A stretch of DNA of 64,000 bases from Physcia stellaris (taxonomy: Eukaryota > Ascomycota > Lecanoromycetes > Caliciales > Physciaceae): assembly GCA_018902385.1 (NCBI GenBank), contig JABSSW010000029.1, positions 124,001-188,000 on the forward strand, in the 5' to 3' direction. Below the pieces are notes generated by a model, which was given only the letters and a program-made list of their open reading frames with translations, searched no databases and was not told the DNA's origin. The stretch's first letter is position 1; each line of letters starts with the position of its first letter. A program made the translations under genes and the position numbers. Positions 43,929 through 56,572 of the stretch are shown here, piece by piece.

Positions 43929-45930
43929 TCAAGCATCAATCATCAATTTCATCTTTCGAATCGTCATCTCCAAATTCACATTCTCGTTTTCTGAAACTAC
44001 ACGGCGCAAGATATCTCATTAACGCTTGTATTCAACGCATCATTTCATTTCATCTCATTTCACAACTAGCGTCACTTTTAACTTTCATCTCAATTCTCAG
44101 TCTCACTTTTTCAGACTCTCATCTCGTTGCTCGCTCATGACTATTCACTTTTTGTCTAGTTTTTTCTTGATGGGTCAATAGTTGTATCTTGAATTGCTAC
44201 ACTTCCGCTTTCATAGAAGTAGATAGTAGTGCTACGCATCTCCTCCAGCTTAAGGTAGATACATTGTGCCCGCTTCGGAGGTTTTGTGGGGGGCTTGGAG
44301 GTTTTTTGAGGATTATTGTAGGGTTTTGGTACGGTTTGGTTCTAGAGATTGATGATGATGGTGGAAGGAGGGGTTTATGTATGGGAGATGGGAGATGGGA
44401 GATTGGGAGGAGGAGATTGGATAGCGTGAATCTGGATAGTGGAAATTATTGGTGTGATTTGGGGATAGTGTGTAAGGATATGAGAAAGAGATAGAAGAAT
44501 GAATTATTTCATCATCGTTGATGAGACAATATAAGAGACGATGCGTGTATCCCATGGTCTGACAATAAGTCGTGCTTCTTTTTATAGATAGATATACCCA
44601 CAGACCTGCGAGTACCCGAAATCGGAAAATGGTAGTCATCTTCATATGCTTTGTGCTAAATGCGGGTACGCGTTTTGTCATGACAGATGTATCTGCTAGT
44701 AGTGGCAAGATACAGATCGTGTGATAATTCGCATGCTTGTTCTTTCTTTCTCGCTCTAGAGATGACAGCAGGCAAGGGGAAACCACCAAACAAAACCCCG
44801 CAAACGAAACCCATAACGCAAAAACCACCACTCAGCGTCCACTAGACGCAAGAAACGGATTCGCTTCTAGAGTCCAAAACCCTCTGACGTTACTTCCAGG
44901 AGGGACCATGAGCTCCCCACTAGAAACCGATATAATGATGTCCAGATCGAAAAACGTCATGGTAAAGGTAGTTTTGCAGCTCATCATCTAATGAGACTGT
45001 TTGAAAAAGACCTCTTCTCTCCTTCTCCATCCCACCCTCCTATCCCACCCCATATCCACAGCCCCTCACACAATCAAACATACCTAGCAACGAAATCGCC
45101 AACCCCTCAACCCCCAAGCCTCACCCATAACCATCCCTTGAAAATCTCAAGATCATACATTCCTCCCACCCATATCCATACCTTGACCTCCTTGCCCATC
45201 ATTCCGCGCTGAAAGCACAAGAACCTCAACCTTCGAATCTGCAGAATGAGGGATAAGATCTGCAAGGCCAGCGAGAGTGGTCAATGATTCCAAACCACCA
45301 CCCACTCCACTGTCCCATCCCTATCAGATCTCCTCTATCCCTTCCCAGGTAAGACCCACCACCTCCCATCACCTCCTCAGCCCGCGCACATCTGCGCCTC
45401 TCGCGCGAGCGACCCTTTTGGGGGAGGGATATGGTATCAGATCGCTGCTAAATACGTTTCGGGAGAGTGGGGATTTGAAGCCAAAGGCGCAGGGTGGGAA
45501 GAATGATAGAGATGGGGATGGAGATGAGGGCCCATCAATGAAGCTCGCGAGCGAATCGATGGGAAGGTGGAGAGATTCGCTGGCTGGTTAGGGATTCTGG
45601 AGGGAGGTGGGCATGAGGGGATGACGAATCGAAAATAGTTCAATTATAAAGAATCTATAATTCGAGATAAAAGGGATAAGAGATGAGAGGGTATCGAGGA
45701 ATGACTGGACTATTTTCCGGAATGAGACAGGCGTTTCAAAAATTGGGACATACGTAGGGAAACATTGCTTTGGATTTTGAATTTTTGGAAGACAGCTATA
45801 TGGGGAGTTGGTGACTGAGTTTTGCCTGTTTTAGAGCTTTGTACGAATACGAACGAACCGCGGATGGAAGAGGGATGATAGATTGTCGGATTTCGGGAGG
45901 ATTTTGTTGATTGGAGGAGGGGAAGTTTAG
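43929..45930. other. gene-free stretch right of the transposon
   Basis: Holds AT- and TC-rich flank to about 44160 and dispersed repeat copy C (44602..44690). The remaining short open frames show no domain. The 172-codon minus frame at 44313..44831 crosses copy C and is probably chance. Confidence 0.45.
44602..44690 (+). repeat. dispersed short repeat, copy C
   Basis: The best-preserved copy for the ends: GCGAGTACCCGA on the left and GCGGGTACGCG on the right form an inverted pair around TCATCTTCATATGCTTTGTG. This suggests a very short inverted-repeat element of about 70-75 bp. Confidence 0.6.
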
Positions 45931-46376
45931 TTACTTTGAAATACTACTGGTCCTGGATGCATATTGTAAGATTCCGTTATGAAGAAGTGAATGTGTGTGT
46001 ATATAATAAATGCACTATCACAAGACATTGCTGGTAGGTCGCAGCAGAGCTTAAATAAGATGGTATTTCTCCGAGCAATGTCTAGTACGATGCCGGTAAA
46101 TACCCTGTACAAATTGCAAAAAAACCCCCAATTAACATACGACTTTACTTACTTTGCAATACTTACAGCGTAAATACTGATCCTGATGCATCTTGTAAGG
46201 TTTCATTCTAAAGAAGTGCATATCTATATATAGAGAGAGTGCACTCTCCCAGTTTCCAAGACCATTACAGAGCAAATATTGTCTCGCATTGCAGGCAGGT
46301 CGCAGCGTATGTCATATAAGAATGGTATTCCTTCAAGCAATGTCTAATATGATGCCGGTAGAAACCCTATACTACT
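45931..46376 (+). repeat. tandem duplication, units of about 180 and 230 bp
   Basis: Units at about 45931..46112 and 46149..46376. Both contain TTACTTTG, CCTG(G)ATGCAT-TTGTAAG, GCAATGTCTA, GATGCCGGTA and a GGTCGCAGC block in the same order. The second has an extra insert with TATATATAGAGAGAGTGCAC. No gene content is seen. Confidence 0.65.
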
Positions 46377-46581
46377 TTACAACCAAAGTCGAAAGAACAT
46401 GCGCCGCACATGCCATACACCACGCTATGCATTCCATACTCTCATATCCGCCAAAAACATGCTTACTCCCTTCCCATCGTCATTCTCGTCATATCAGCTA
46501 AAATCCCCTGACTATCTTCATCTCCATTTCTCGACTTCGAGCCCGGACTTCCCATCTGCTCTTCCACCGTCTTCCCTAAGC

Positions 46582-49500
46582 CTACGATACTCGTCCTCCC
46601 AGGACTCTGTGCTTCCTGAGGGGGCAGTTTTTAGGCGTCGCTGGCGTGACTGCGACTTCCGGGTTCGTGCTCGACGCTGTGGTAGGGATTGGTTCTGGCT
46701 TGCGTGGGAGACCCAGTCCTTCCGGCTCCTCGGCTGGTTCGGCGTGGAGGAAATCTGCTATTTCTGCGTCCGTGGTGCCGTGTTGCTGCCCATTCTCCTT
46801 TCCAGGGTCGCGTTTGCCTCTTTCGCTGTGAGGTAGCTTTCTCGCCTCAACAGGCGTGTCATCGTCGTCTTCATCATCGGTCACTTCAAACATAGCGTCA
46901 TCCCACATTTCAGAGTCTTGCCTATTCAATTTCTGCCTTCCCCCACCGGTAGAACTACTGCTGAGGCTGCTGTCCTTCTTTTGGAGGCTTCGCATTTCCT
47001 TGACGTCGTCCTTGGCTTCCGCAATCTCACTATCTGTCCTCAATAACGGCTTCCCGGTCTTCTCCCTCAGCTCCTCACCATGTTCCCCTACAGGCTCCTG
47101 GATCGGTTTCGCTCGCTCAGCATTGTGCTCCCTCTCATCCGCTGTGGTGGCCTCGAACCCAGAGCTGAAATGGGTATCGACCAGATGCTTGACGACTGGC
47201 CAGCCGTACGCATTAGCGAACATGCGTCGCACGCAGATATTGTTATGAGCGTCTGGTTCGAGTCGCACAAGAACTTTTCGCCATGACAAGTCGCGGTGGT
47301 AAGCACGTGCGATTTTTTCTTCGACTTTCATGCCACTGGTGTCAGGATTCGGAGAGGTAGGCTGGTCGCCGTAGTCAGTGTTCGCACGGCTGAGTGCCTT
47401 CCGGCTGGCATCGGAGGAGAAAGAGCGCTTTAGACCTATCCGAGACTTGATGGGTGGTGGGGGAATGTCTTCGGGATGGTAGACTCGATCGTGGAATATG
47501 GTGCGGGGGCGAGAGGAGGGATCGATGAGGAATTCAATGTTTGGTAGAGGCGGATTGAGGATGTCACCTGCAGACTCAAAGAAGGTAGTCTTAGGGGGTG
47601 CGAAGGAATTGTTGGGGTCGTCAAGGATCGATTCGCCTCGAGCCATACCCGGTCTGCTAGGTGGCGGTGAGGGGTCAGAGGAACCGCCATCGCTTTGTTC
47701 GCCTTTGATAGTCTGACCTCGCTTGTAGATCTTGGTGTTCTTAGGAGAATGAGGGTGACTCTTGTTCTGATTTGGGCGGAGGAAGTTAAGGAAGCCGGCA
47801 AAAGGGCTCTGGGGTTGTGCCGGCGAGCTTTCTTGTGATTTCGAGGCATCAGATTCTTCGTCCTGAAATCTCTGGGGCTGTCTGTCAATGAACTGGTGAC
47901 CTTCTGGAACTTCTTGCTCCTCGATTGTGTTGTCATCCTTCGTCGCATCTTCAGCTGGCTGTGGTACCGTTGCTTGATGTTGTCGGTCTCTGGAATTGCT
48001 TCTTGAACGTTCCTCTCCACTCTCTGCACCACTAGTACCCCCACTCTCAAGGCCCTGTTGTCGCCTCCGACTTGAGTTTGTACCAGTCATTTCTGCCCAG
48101 CCCCAGCCTGCCATAGTACCAATCAGACCATTCTCGCGCCGAGCCTTTTCGACACGACCAAGCCCACTCCAATCGAGGAACAGGAGACATGAAGTCCGCA
48201 GTGGTACAATACCATCGTTGACTACATTTGAATAGACCGTCCTGTTTCTGAACAGCTTCAGGACCTGGTGAGCTGGACCTGTAGGCAAGACTCGAAGTAA
48301 AGGTTTTGCTCCCGGGTCTGGCTGCTTCTGCGCTCGCTGACCTTCGGAACCTATGCCACCAATCATAGCCCCCCAACCACTGCGAACCATTGTCGGTGCT
48401 CTCCATGTCAGACCCAGGTCCTGCCCTGTTCGCCCCACAAGCCCAAAGTCTAGTGCAAATTTAACGTACATCGGGTTTTCGTTACTAAGACCCAGAAACG
48501 GGGATGCCATGGTGACAAAATTGATAGGCTTGATCTCTTCAAAGAAATGAGGGGAATGCTTATGAATGTAGGCTATCGCGTAAGTCTGTGTCAGACCTCC
48601 TAAAGAATGAGCTATAAAGCTAATGCTAGTGATCTTGTAAGCTAGATTACTTTGTTTCTTGTTACCGTGGTGGATACTGCTATCTTTATGGGCTGGCAGC
48701 CCGGCTTGGTTATCATCTCCTTGCGACCCCGTAAAGGCTCGTGAAAGGGTCCGCGTCATGGACTTCTTTACTGGCAAGAACGGTTGATCAGGGTAGGTCA
48801 TCTTAAGAACATACTTGGCTAGACGTTTGCCAAGATATTGAATGCCTTTCTCTGTACGAACAGCGTTGCCAGAAAACCCTCGAACAATGACTTCTTCCTC
48901 ATCTTCATCGACGGTACTCTCTGGGTCGAGGTCTTCTTGACCACCAGATAGTGGGGCAGTTGATGTCTCTGGGTCTTCAGGCGAAGAAGAACGCTGCTGT
49001 GTTTGCTTCAAGTCTACATCATGTGGTTTCGGCTTTGACACCCTCCGGCTTTGCTTCCTCTTCCGTGCATCCTCGCGGGCTTCCTTAGCTGCTGCATCGA
49101 TGCTCTCTTTCAGATAAAGCATATCAGCGCCCAGATTGCTATGTAGTCCATGGGTGAGAACCACAAGGTGCACCTTCTTCTTCTTGGTTTCGGAAGGCTC
49201 GCTGAAAGGTACATTGTCCGTCTGAATCTGGCTCATGTCTCGCTTTGACGAAGGCGCTTCCGATGATCCTGGTCTTGGAACTTTTGACTTCTCTCCTCTT
49301 CCTTCACCATCATCACTCCATTCCGGCAGAGCAGGCTTATTCCACAGACTGTCCGTATCGTCCACCACCAGGTGTACTGCCTTAGAGAAGACACCCTTAG
49401 GCTGAGCATTATGCTTCTGCTTGTGTCTTCTTCCCTGTTGATGATCCTGCAATTGACCCGGTGTAGGGGCGCCGTGCGATGTCAAAGCTGAAAAGCCCAA

Positions 49501-50154
49501 CCCAATCGATTTTTCATCTCGCCCCACTAAGATCTCGAAATGTACAGCAACGGTGGTGGAGAAGAGCACTTGCGAGGATACCTCAATAATCCAGGTACAG
49601 CTGGGTACTGATCCGTCTGTTGTTCTCCTGACGTTGGCTTTGCCTGCTGTTTCGCGAATCTTCTCGGGTACTTGAAGGTGACTGGTCCAGCTCCCCCCAG
49701 CCTTCAGATTTGGCTCAAAGTCCGGGCTACCGTCTTCCTCCGACGTCTCATGCTTGCAATTTGGGTTGAAGGTAGAAGGATAGGTGGCAGCATATAGGGT
49801 ATATGGCCCATGAAGATAGGCTGCTCGGAGTGCGATAGCCGAGGTGTTCTTGACCCTGACATGTAGGCTTGATGGCGACGGGAGGATGCGATCAACAGAC
49901 GGAGTATATGTCAGAGTGTATCTGTAAGCAATGAGTACTCGACGAGGGTAATAAATGGTAACCTGGCTTTACCGTACGACCTCACCGATCTTGACGCTGC
50001 CAGTCTGGTGTACGAGAAGCATCTCTTGCCCGCGTCGTAGGTCTTGCGCGGATAGTCGCCAGCCTACAAGAGGCTGATAGTGATGGTCGCCGGCGCGTCG
50101 GGCATCTTGTTCGAGTAGTTGACGCTGGCGGTAGGTGCGAGGATTTATGAGCAT
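46582..50154 (-). CDS. DUF676 putative serine esterase/lipase
   Basis: Two exons: complement(46582..49921, 49973..50154), 1173 residues; the 51 bp intron joins VKIGEVVR to YTLTYTPSVD. Seen: an N-terminal region conserved in this family (LLVHQTGSVKIGEVVRYTLT, LPSPSSLHVRVKNTSAIALR, AAYLHGPYTLYAATYPSTFN), then the alpha/beta-hydrolase domain with VVLTHGLHSNLGADM, the nucleophile motif FIAHSLGGLTQTYA, NFVTMASPFLG and VVNDGIVPLRTS. A long charged, disordered C-terminal half follows. Fungal relatives (ROG1/Lpl1-like) act on lipids of membranes or lipid droplets; the substrate here is unknown. The start is the ATG at 50154. Confidence 0.9.
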
Positions 50155-51029
50155 TTGCGTGTCCCTTCAAAACGATGTGTTGTTGATTGCGGGCTTGGCA
50201 ACGGGGCGGAGTCTGTTCCATCTCCCCTACGAGGCTTCCGCCATCTGTATTTCATCACATGCTTGACTCATGATCCTACGTCAGCTGACATGTATCATAG
50301 GGCACTGGATCTTTCGAGCACGTGTGTCGAGTGCGACGATATCCTGATCAGCTCGATATCTCAAAACGGCAGCAATGCTATAAAGACAGAGCAATTTCCA
50401 TGGTGGGTACTTCCGAGCAACGTAATTCCCAGAAGTTGCGCCCTCCTAAAAGAGATGGTATAAGCATAAGTTGCCTCTAGCAGCGACTCGAGCCCTGGGA
50501 AGTTGCAATGATCGAGTCTATTCCCAGTCTGAATTCAGTAACCGCGAGCTCTCCGGGTACTAATAGGCGCTACTCGTACCCGGGGTAGGGACTCGCGATT
50601 ATCCCATGGTCCGATGAGCTTTGATCTCAATTTCCATGCATTGCCACATTATATTCACTGTGGTAAGACACAGATCCGTCTCTGGTACAAAGCATATGAG
50701 TATGACACGAAGCAAACCTCGGCTGTCAGGTATATGCAAAATATCGTACCACTGATATCAAGCTGTGTGCGGACCTATACAATTCCAATACACAAATCAG
50801 AGCTATACCAGCACTCATATCTAGGAACAGTCTCGCTGACTGCCATGCTCTCCGTAGAATTATATTTGGAACAAACATTGTAGTCATAACGCAGCTGTCT
50901 CGAGTGTCTACTATCCAACAAGAGTCTGCAAACCCTCCATCTAAACCACCTAACCACCGAAATTTAGATATCACGATATTGGACCACCCCACCCAAGGAC
51001 CAGCCAATCTCCTCTCCCCACCGTCCCCA
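50155..51029. other. intergenic, holds dispersed repeat copy B
   Basis: Upstream of the esterase gene and beyond the 3' end of the F-box-like gene. Copy B of the dispersed repeat is at 50668..50732. Open frames here are short and cross the repeat. Confidence 0.45.
50668..50732 (-). repeat. dispersed short repeat, copy B
   Basis: On the minus strand: ACTCATATGCTTTGTACCAG then AGACGGATCTG. It lacks a good match to the ATCAGAA block seen in copies A, D and E. CCCATGGTCCGATGAG lies about 70 bp to its left, similar to the left flank of copy A. Confidence 0.5.
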
Positions 51030-51701
51030 CTAACATCTCTCCAACCCATGCTCCCCAGCACACCCCATCGCACTCTCAAAAGTCATCAGCTTCTCCACAA
51101 CATACAGCGTCACATTATCCGTCCACATCCGCCTCCACAGCCGCCCCTCCCGCTCCCAATCCTCCCACTCGCGGCCCCTCAAATGACGCTTCCGTTCCGC
51201 GACCGCGTTCATCAGCACCTTCTTCACGATCACTTTCTTGTTCTCCTTGTAGATGTAGTGGATCTCCGGCGAGGCCTGCAGCAGGCTGCGGAGATCGAAT
51301 AGGGAAGTTAGGTTTTGGAGAATGAGGATTATGAGCTCGGTTGGGAGGCCGGGGAGGGAGTCTCGGCGGGGAGGGAGCGCGAGTCGTTTGTTTGGGATAT
51401 TGGTTGGGGCTGTCGAGGGGTTGCAGAGAGATTGTAGTGGTATCGAGGTCTCGTCTTCGGAAATTGGGGTTGTGTTGTCCATGTCTTGGTCGTGGGCTTT
51501 TATGGTGTTGGTGTTGTGCTCTGGTTTGAAGCTCAGGATCGAGTCAGCGAAGGAGCCGGGTTCGAAGCTTGGAGCTGGGAGCCCGGAGGAGCGCGGCTTC
51601 GGTGCTGTTTGGCCCGCGGGTTGAGAGCGTGAGCGTGGTCGGAAATTGTGGGTTGAGCGACCTGGTTTTCTGACTGCGCCGTGGAACTTGGGTCTTGTCA
51701 T
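51030..51701 (-). CDS. F-box-like hypothetical protein
   Basis: 223 residues, single exon, ATG at 51701. Residues ~1-110 are basic and Ser/Pro-rich (MTRPKFHGAVRKPGRS). Then LPGLPTELIILILQNLTSLF followed by DLRSLLQASPEIHYIYKENK has the shape of a fungal F-box, followed by a charged region (RKRHLRGREWEDWEREGRLW). F-box proteins normally link substrates to SCF ubiquitin ligases. It is short, so it may be a truncated member or continue through an undetected 3' intron. Confidence 0.6.
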   Translation of the reverse strand: MTRPKFHGAVRKPGRSTHNFRPRSRSQPAGQTAPKPRSSGLPAPSFEPGSFADSILSFKPEHNTNTIKAHDQDMDNTTPISEDETSIPLQSLCNPSTAPTNIPNKRLALPPRRDSLPGLPTELIILILQNLTSLFDLRSLLQASPEIHYIYKENKKVIVKKVLMNAVAERKRHLRGREWEDWEREGRLWRRMWTDNVTLYVVEKLMTFESAMGCAGEHGLERC

Positions 51702-53271
51702 TTTAGACGAGTAGAGGTGCTTATTTTAGGTTGAGTGTAGGTGTTGGATGATGAAGGAGAGTTTTTGATATCAATGAGTTTCGACTATCCAAAGATCTAA
51801 TCAAAATTATTAACAAATATCCGGACAGAAGTCGCAATTCACGATAATTTTGACTAACACAAGCGAAGAATATATGTGATGGGTTGAGAAGTACCCACAA
51901 TAAGCATGTGATGGGTTGACAAATATACCCCAATAAGTTTTATTAGCGGGATTGCCACGTGGGAGATGTGATATGGAAGTTTAATTTCACTTTCTGTGTG
52001 TTTGTCCGCTTCAACAACAGATCCTTCTACGAAAGGAAATTTCAAAAAGTCAGAGATAGTCATTATTTCAGAGAATACTAATACGACATGTACATGTATA
52101 GAAAGCTTGAACAGAGTTGAATTTGTGAGAACTGATTAAATTGCTGACCGTGCATTGATCAACAGATCAATAGCCACGAATACATTCATCAGTAGACACC
52201 CAAATTTGAGATGAGACTTTTTGCAAGGTGCGTATGTATAGAGCGAGATCAATGGAAATCCCTGCCAGTACATTTTCGAATTACTTGCAAAACAGCTGAT
52301 TTGCTTGAGCGGCCTGCCTGATGATGTGAAGTCTTGAGATGGCAATCAGGGCAAATTTTGCGTAAGGAATTTAATGACATTCAAAGCAGACGGGTAGTTT
52401 GAAGAATAGGAAGAGGTACAAGCGAAAATATTTTGTCTTGTTTCCTTCTAGTCGGTCTAAGCAACATCCAGAAAGCTTACATAAGCATCACAGATGCTCC
52501 TAATACGCACCATTACCCTACATTATTATTGCAAATCCAATATGACATAACTTTATTCACTCAACGCTTTAGAGGCATGGGCCTGGAACGATTACAAGAG
52601 GAGCATCATTCCAAATGCTGCTCAGCAACTTTTACGCTTTCCCAGTCCTTCGACCCTCTTGGCTTCTCGGAATTCATCACACTAATATTGATTGCTACCC
52701 ATAGTCCATCAAAGTCCAAATGGGTATGGGGAATCAACTCTAGATGTGTGTATTGAAAGAGAACAAGTTAAACAGAGTCTTTGGCGTGATTGTATAGAAA
52801 TAGTGGACTCACTTTGGCGCCGTGAATAAGGCATATTGAGGTAAAGTAATGGCCATCTTTGTGATCAAAGATGGTCTGCTATTTGATGCTAGATTCGGAG
52901 GTCGAGAATTCTCTATGGAGAGCTATTGCTAGTTGTGTGGAAGAGTTGTAGGTGCAGTGGCTGTTCCAAACCCAAGCAGCGTCAAGGGGCAGGCGTGATA
53001 TAACGAAGAATAGGTGTGGTAGGAGATCCCGCTAATCGTAAAGTAGATCGAATTTGTCAAAAAGCGCTATCAATGTCAGCTCACTGACTCATTGACTTAT
53101 ATTTCGGTCACAAGAAACAACGACCGCCTTACTTGGTCAAGAAGGATAGAGATTTCGGTCAGCACGGCGATCCTTGCTTATAGTTGTTATGTCAAATCTG
53201 CCACTTAGCACGACCAAGTATAAGGACATAGCGCTCCTTCGAAAGCACCATATCAGAAAACCATGACGACA
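51702..53271. other. intergenic, no gene recognised
   Basis: About 1.6 kb without a supported gene. The phrase TGTGATGGGTTGA...AAGTAYCC occurs twice (about 51875 and 51907), a tiny direct repeat. Otherwise only short frames. Confidence 0.4.
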
Positions 53272-54737
53272 AATTTGATGTACATTGACAGCATGAATAC
53301 CGTTGCAAGTCTTGAGGGTCTCTATCGCTCATTGTCCGAACCATCGTTTCCCACAATCCAACAAAGCGAAAAGTCAACTGCGCACTATGAAAGACAAAGC
53401 CTTTCAAATCAGAGAACAAAGAGGAGTTTATCACTTACCGATCTCACATCGCGAACTAATATCTCTTCTCAGAATAACAGCTCCAAGCTTTTTATCCACA
53501 CAAAATCCAAAAAAGACGACACTTCCCCACAGACCTACTCTTGAAATCCCTAATGTTCACCCCAAGTCACCAGTCCAGACTTCCCAAGCTCAAAGCCGGT
53601 ACTGGATTATCGCTCGAAAGCTCTAAAAGTTCTTCGCTGCCACAAGCAAAGACCCTGCCTGCGTCCAAAATCCCCACCCAGCCAAAGTCAGGCCAGATGG
53701 GCCAGCAAAGTCGCGCGGGGTGGAAAACACCATGGAAAACTCAAGCCAAGGTAGATAACCCATCAAAACAACCCAAGTATAAAAGCCCGGTACCAGAGTC
53801 GTCTTCGAGTGGCAAATACGAGGGTTTGCCATCCTCAGCGCAACCGAAGAGCGACTTTTATGAGAATGAGCTGCCGGCGGGAGCTTCTTCAAGCACGCCC
53901 CCAGTACGGCAGCCAGAGCCCCTCCAGCAAGTCATGGAGTCATTCTGGTGGCCCGAAAGCGGTATTCCGCTCGCCGACATCATGCGCTATCAGAATTGTA
54001 ACATCGACAGATCGCCAGCCGAAGTCGGTGAACCATGTAGCTCGAAGCTCGTCATCACACTATACGGTCCTCGCGGCCGAACAATTCGACCCGCCAATCC
54101 CATCCACGACCCAAAAGACGGGGAGCCACTCCGATACCCCATCAAAATGAGCACAGCCGACTGGTCTGATAAAGATCGTATCCGGAAACTCAATAGATGG
54201 AGAAACGCGATCTTCGAGCATTATCTGGGGCCGTACGCGAAAGCGGAAGAGATACAGCCACACCCGTTGGAAGCTGCCTTCGTGGTAGGAAAGTATGAGG
54301 CGCTGGAGAAGGCGGTTGATGGGAAGCGATTCGAGGTCGAGAGGGAGTTGCCTTCGTTGGCGAGGATCGCGCGCGATTACAATGCTACATTCGAGGGTCT
54401 GAGCTTGGATGGCGATAGGCAGCCAAGACCAAGAATGACGAGAGAGATGTTGCGTAGGCGATACCTGGTTCCTAGAACTGACAGTGGGATAGCGACCGCG
54501 CCTGGACTGACTAATGGAGAAGCTGCAGTTGGTGCCTCGACCATCAGTAGGGTATCAATGGCCACATCGCGTCCAGCGGCACATACTAGTCAAAGGCCAG
54601 GCACCCGCGTCTTAAAGCCCTTGAGGCTTTCAAGCGTAGTGCAGCCAGCTAAACAGGAGTCATTATCACTGGTGCCAAAGCCAGTAATCCGCATCTCGAG
54701 CATCCCGAGGCTATCAAGACTGACTCCGCTGAAGTAG
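53272..54737 (+). CDS. unknown Ser/Pro-rich protein; 5' structure unresolved
   Basis: The main frame runs from ATG 53553 to 54737, 394 codons. The first ~100 residues are Ser/Pro/Lys-rich and disordered. A more ordered part follows: ESFWWPESGIPLADIMRYQN, SKLVITLYGPRGRTIRP, LNRWRNAIFEHYLGPYAK and PSLARIARDYNATFEGL, then a basic tail (MTREMLRRRYLVPRTD). No family is recognised. A separate frame at about 53263..53541 has the same Ser-rich flavour (MTTNLMYIDSMNTVASLEGL) and stops just before. It may be the true 5' part joined by a frameshift or an intron I could not find. The region 53553..54737 is the better supported part. Confidence 0.55.
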
Positions 54738-55355
54738 ATGCCCGTCGGCAGAGCGAGGCATCAGAGCTCTATATCAACGTCAGATCTCCTTGGTGTATGG
54801 ACTCCGAGGCGTTTGATTAGCAACTTTACGAGTCCTTGTCAGCAAGGACGGCTCATGGTAGATTCGATCTAGACTGTAATGCTTGAAATCGACGCCAGCG
54901 TAAAAGTTATTCAATATGTAGTAATAAAAGCTTATCAAGCAAATAAAACCGTCTTCTCCATTCCTGGGACAGTCTTCATTAGGCCACATGTATCGATAGT
55001 CAGTGCTGGTGATTTGAGCAAAGGAATGCCCGTAAAAGGAGCCATTGGTACCGGGAACAAGGGTAAGCCTTCACATTGAATTAAGCATGCCTGATAGTCT
55101 ACCATCATTTCAGCTCAGAGGCATAGGGGTTGGTGTCGGTATCTAGATATGAAGCCTGAACATCTCAAGAACGGTTATAGTATGTTCTATCACCGAAATG
55201 TTGGTTCCATTGAATATCGTCACTGTAACATATTCGGTACCTAGGATCACAGTCCACGATGTTTCGGCAAAACCAGAAAATCTGCTGTAAACCCGGGGAG
55301 CATGCCGCAATAACCCAAGATAAATGTTACTATGTCTGGTGGTTAACTATGACTG
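54738..55355. other. convergent intergenic region
   Basis: Between the 3' ends of the Ser/Pro-rich gene and the secreted cysteine protein. No gene recognised. Confidence 0.45.
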
Positions 55356-56572
55356 CTATATTTGCAAGCTCATTGAAATCTGCACGGCCGCGTATATCCA
55401 GATGGGATTGAACGCTTCTGCTTGAAACAGCGGTGAGAAATGTGGAGCAATCCTGTCCAACATGTCTTTCCCAAAGTTGACCACAAAGGTCCAATCGATC
55501 GGCTCCGCAGAAGACATTTCAAGATAGAAGGGCCCTGATTTAAACGCCAGGTTCTTACTGGGCATCGCCCCGACGCTTAATTGCTCCGCAGCATTGTCGG
55601 CCACACCGTCATAGAATGCTTTCAGAGGGCCGGCGGCGCTCACGGGCGGTAGAAGCTCTGTGACCGAATCATACTTCAGTTGCCACCCATTGTCCAAACT
55701 AGCAACTCGTGGCCGAGTGGATTGAGCGCTATCTGCGGTTTCCTCCCCTGAATCCCCGTCAGGCCTTGGCCGTTTCTTCCGGTAATCCGGTACCTTGTAA
55801 TCCGGTATTGAGACTGGACTTTTTGCGATGATAGGCTTTGACTCCCTATACCTTGTCATAGTTTGGTTATCGAAAGCTGACAGTGGCGCGTAAAGAAATA
55901 GACGTAGTCGATCGTTGTCGCCTTGAGCTCCATGTCAGCTTGCAGTCAAGCATATCTTTGATCTGAAAACACATTACCAGCTATTTCCATCCCTCCTGTA
56001 CCGACTACGCCAGGAATCCCGGCACCTAGAACGCAGTGGTGTTTGATAGCGTCCGCAGTTGCGCCAATCGACTGAAAACGACCTGTATCCCACGAAATAT
56101 CGCCACTGGGTTCCATGACAGCAAGCAAGACCGCTCGGCAATGAGGTAGGTTCGCTAGAAGGGGGTATAGTCATTAATCATTCGCAGAAGACAATGGAGG
56201 CCACGGATCAACTCACGGTTCGCCCAAAACTTTGGAAGTATTTCATGTCTGTCGTGGAACTGGACACACTATCAATGGACCTAGAATGAGACTAGGAGTC
56301 AAGACACTTACCTGACTATTTGATATCTCTGCCGGTCGAGCCACGCCGACAATCGCAAAGAAATTATGTGCCTGGTTGATGTTACGTATTCCGCGCCTGA
56401 GAAATGCGGGCCCGTGATTAGGTGGATGTTGAAACGGGCCATGTATCAATTGGTGACAGTGTCTCTCATTCGGCCTGCCGAAAAAGGGATTGCAGTTAGG
56501 AGGATAAGCCGAAGTGATTGATGCGAGAAGCAATACAGCAAGCTTAAGTATCGACGAGAGTGGGCCCATCAT
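55356..56572 (-). CDS. secreted cysteine-containing protein with basic tail
   Basis: Four exons: complement(55356..55927, 55978..56154, 56217..56268, 56312..56572), 353 residues; introns 43-62 bp, all GT-AG. Seen: a signal peptide (SILKLAVLLLASITSA), Cys at YPPNCNPF and ERHCHQ, then a core with NSQCVQFHDRHEIL, NPNLPHCRAVLLAVMEPSGD, FQSIGATADAIKHHC, GTGGMEIA and DRLRLFLYAPLSAF. The Cys-spacing plus GG-GD-RL(R/T) layout is common in small secreted proteins of plant-associated fungi. After this comes a hydrophilic tail with DYRKKRPRPDG that resembles a nuclear localisation signal, and a further ordered segment near the end. The exon 2 acceptor was chosen because it alone keeps the frame. Function unknown. 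Confidence 0.72.

Noticed and set aside
47436-48050. 204-codon frame on the minus strand inside the esterase gene
   Set aside because: Same strand, other frame of the disordered low-complexity region; basic and Ser-rich composition comes from the codon pattern of the real gene.
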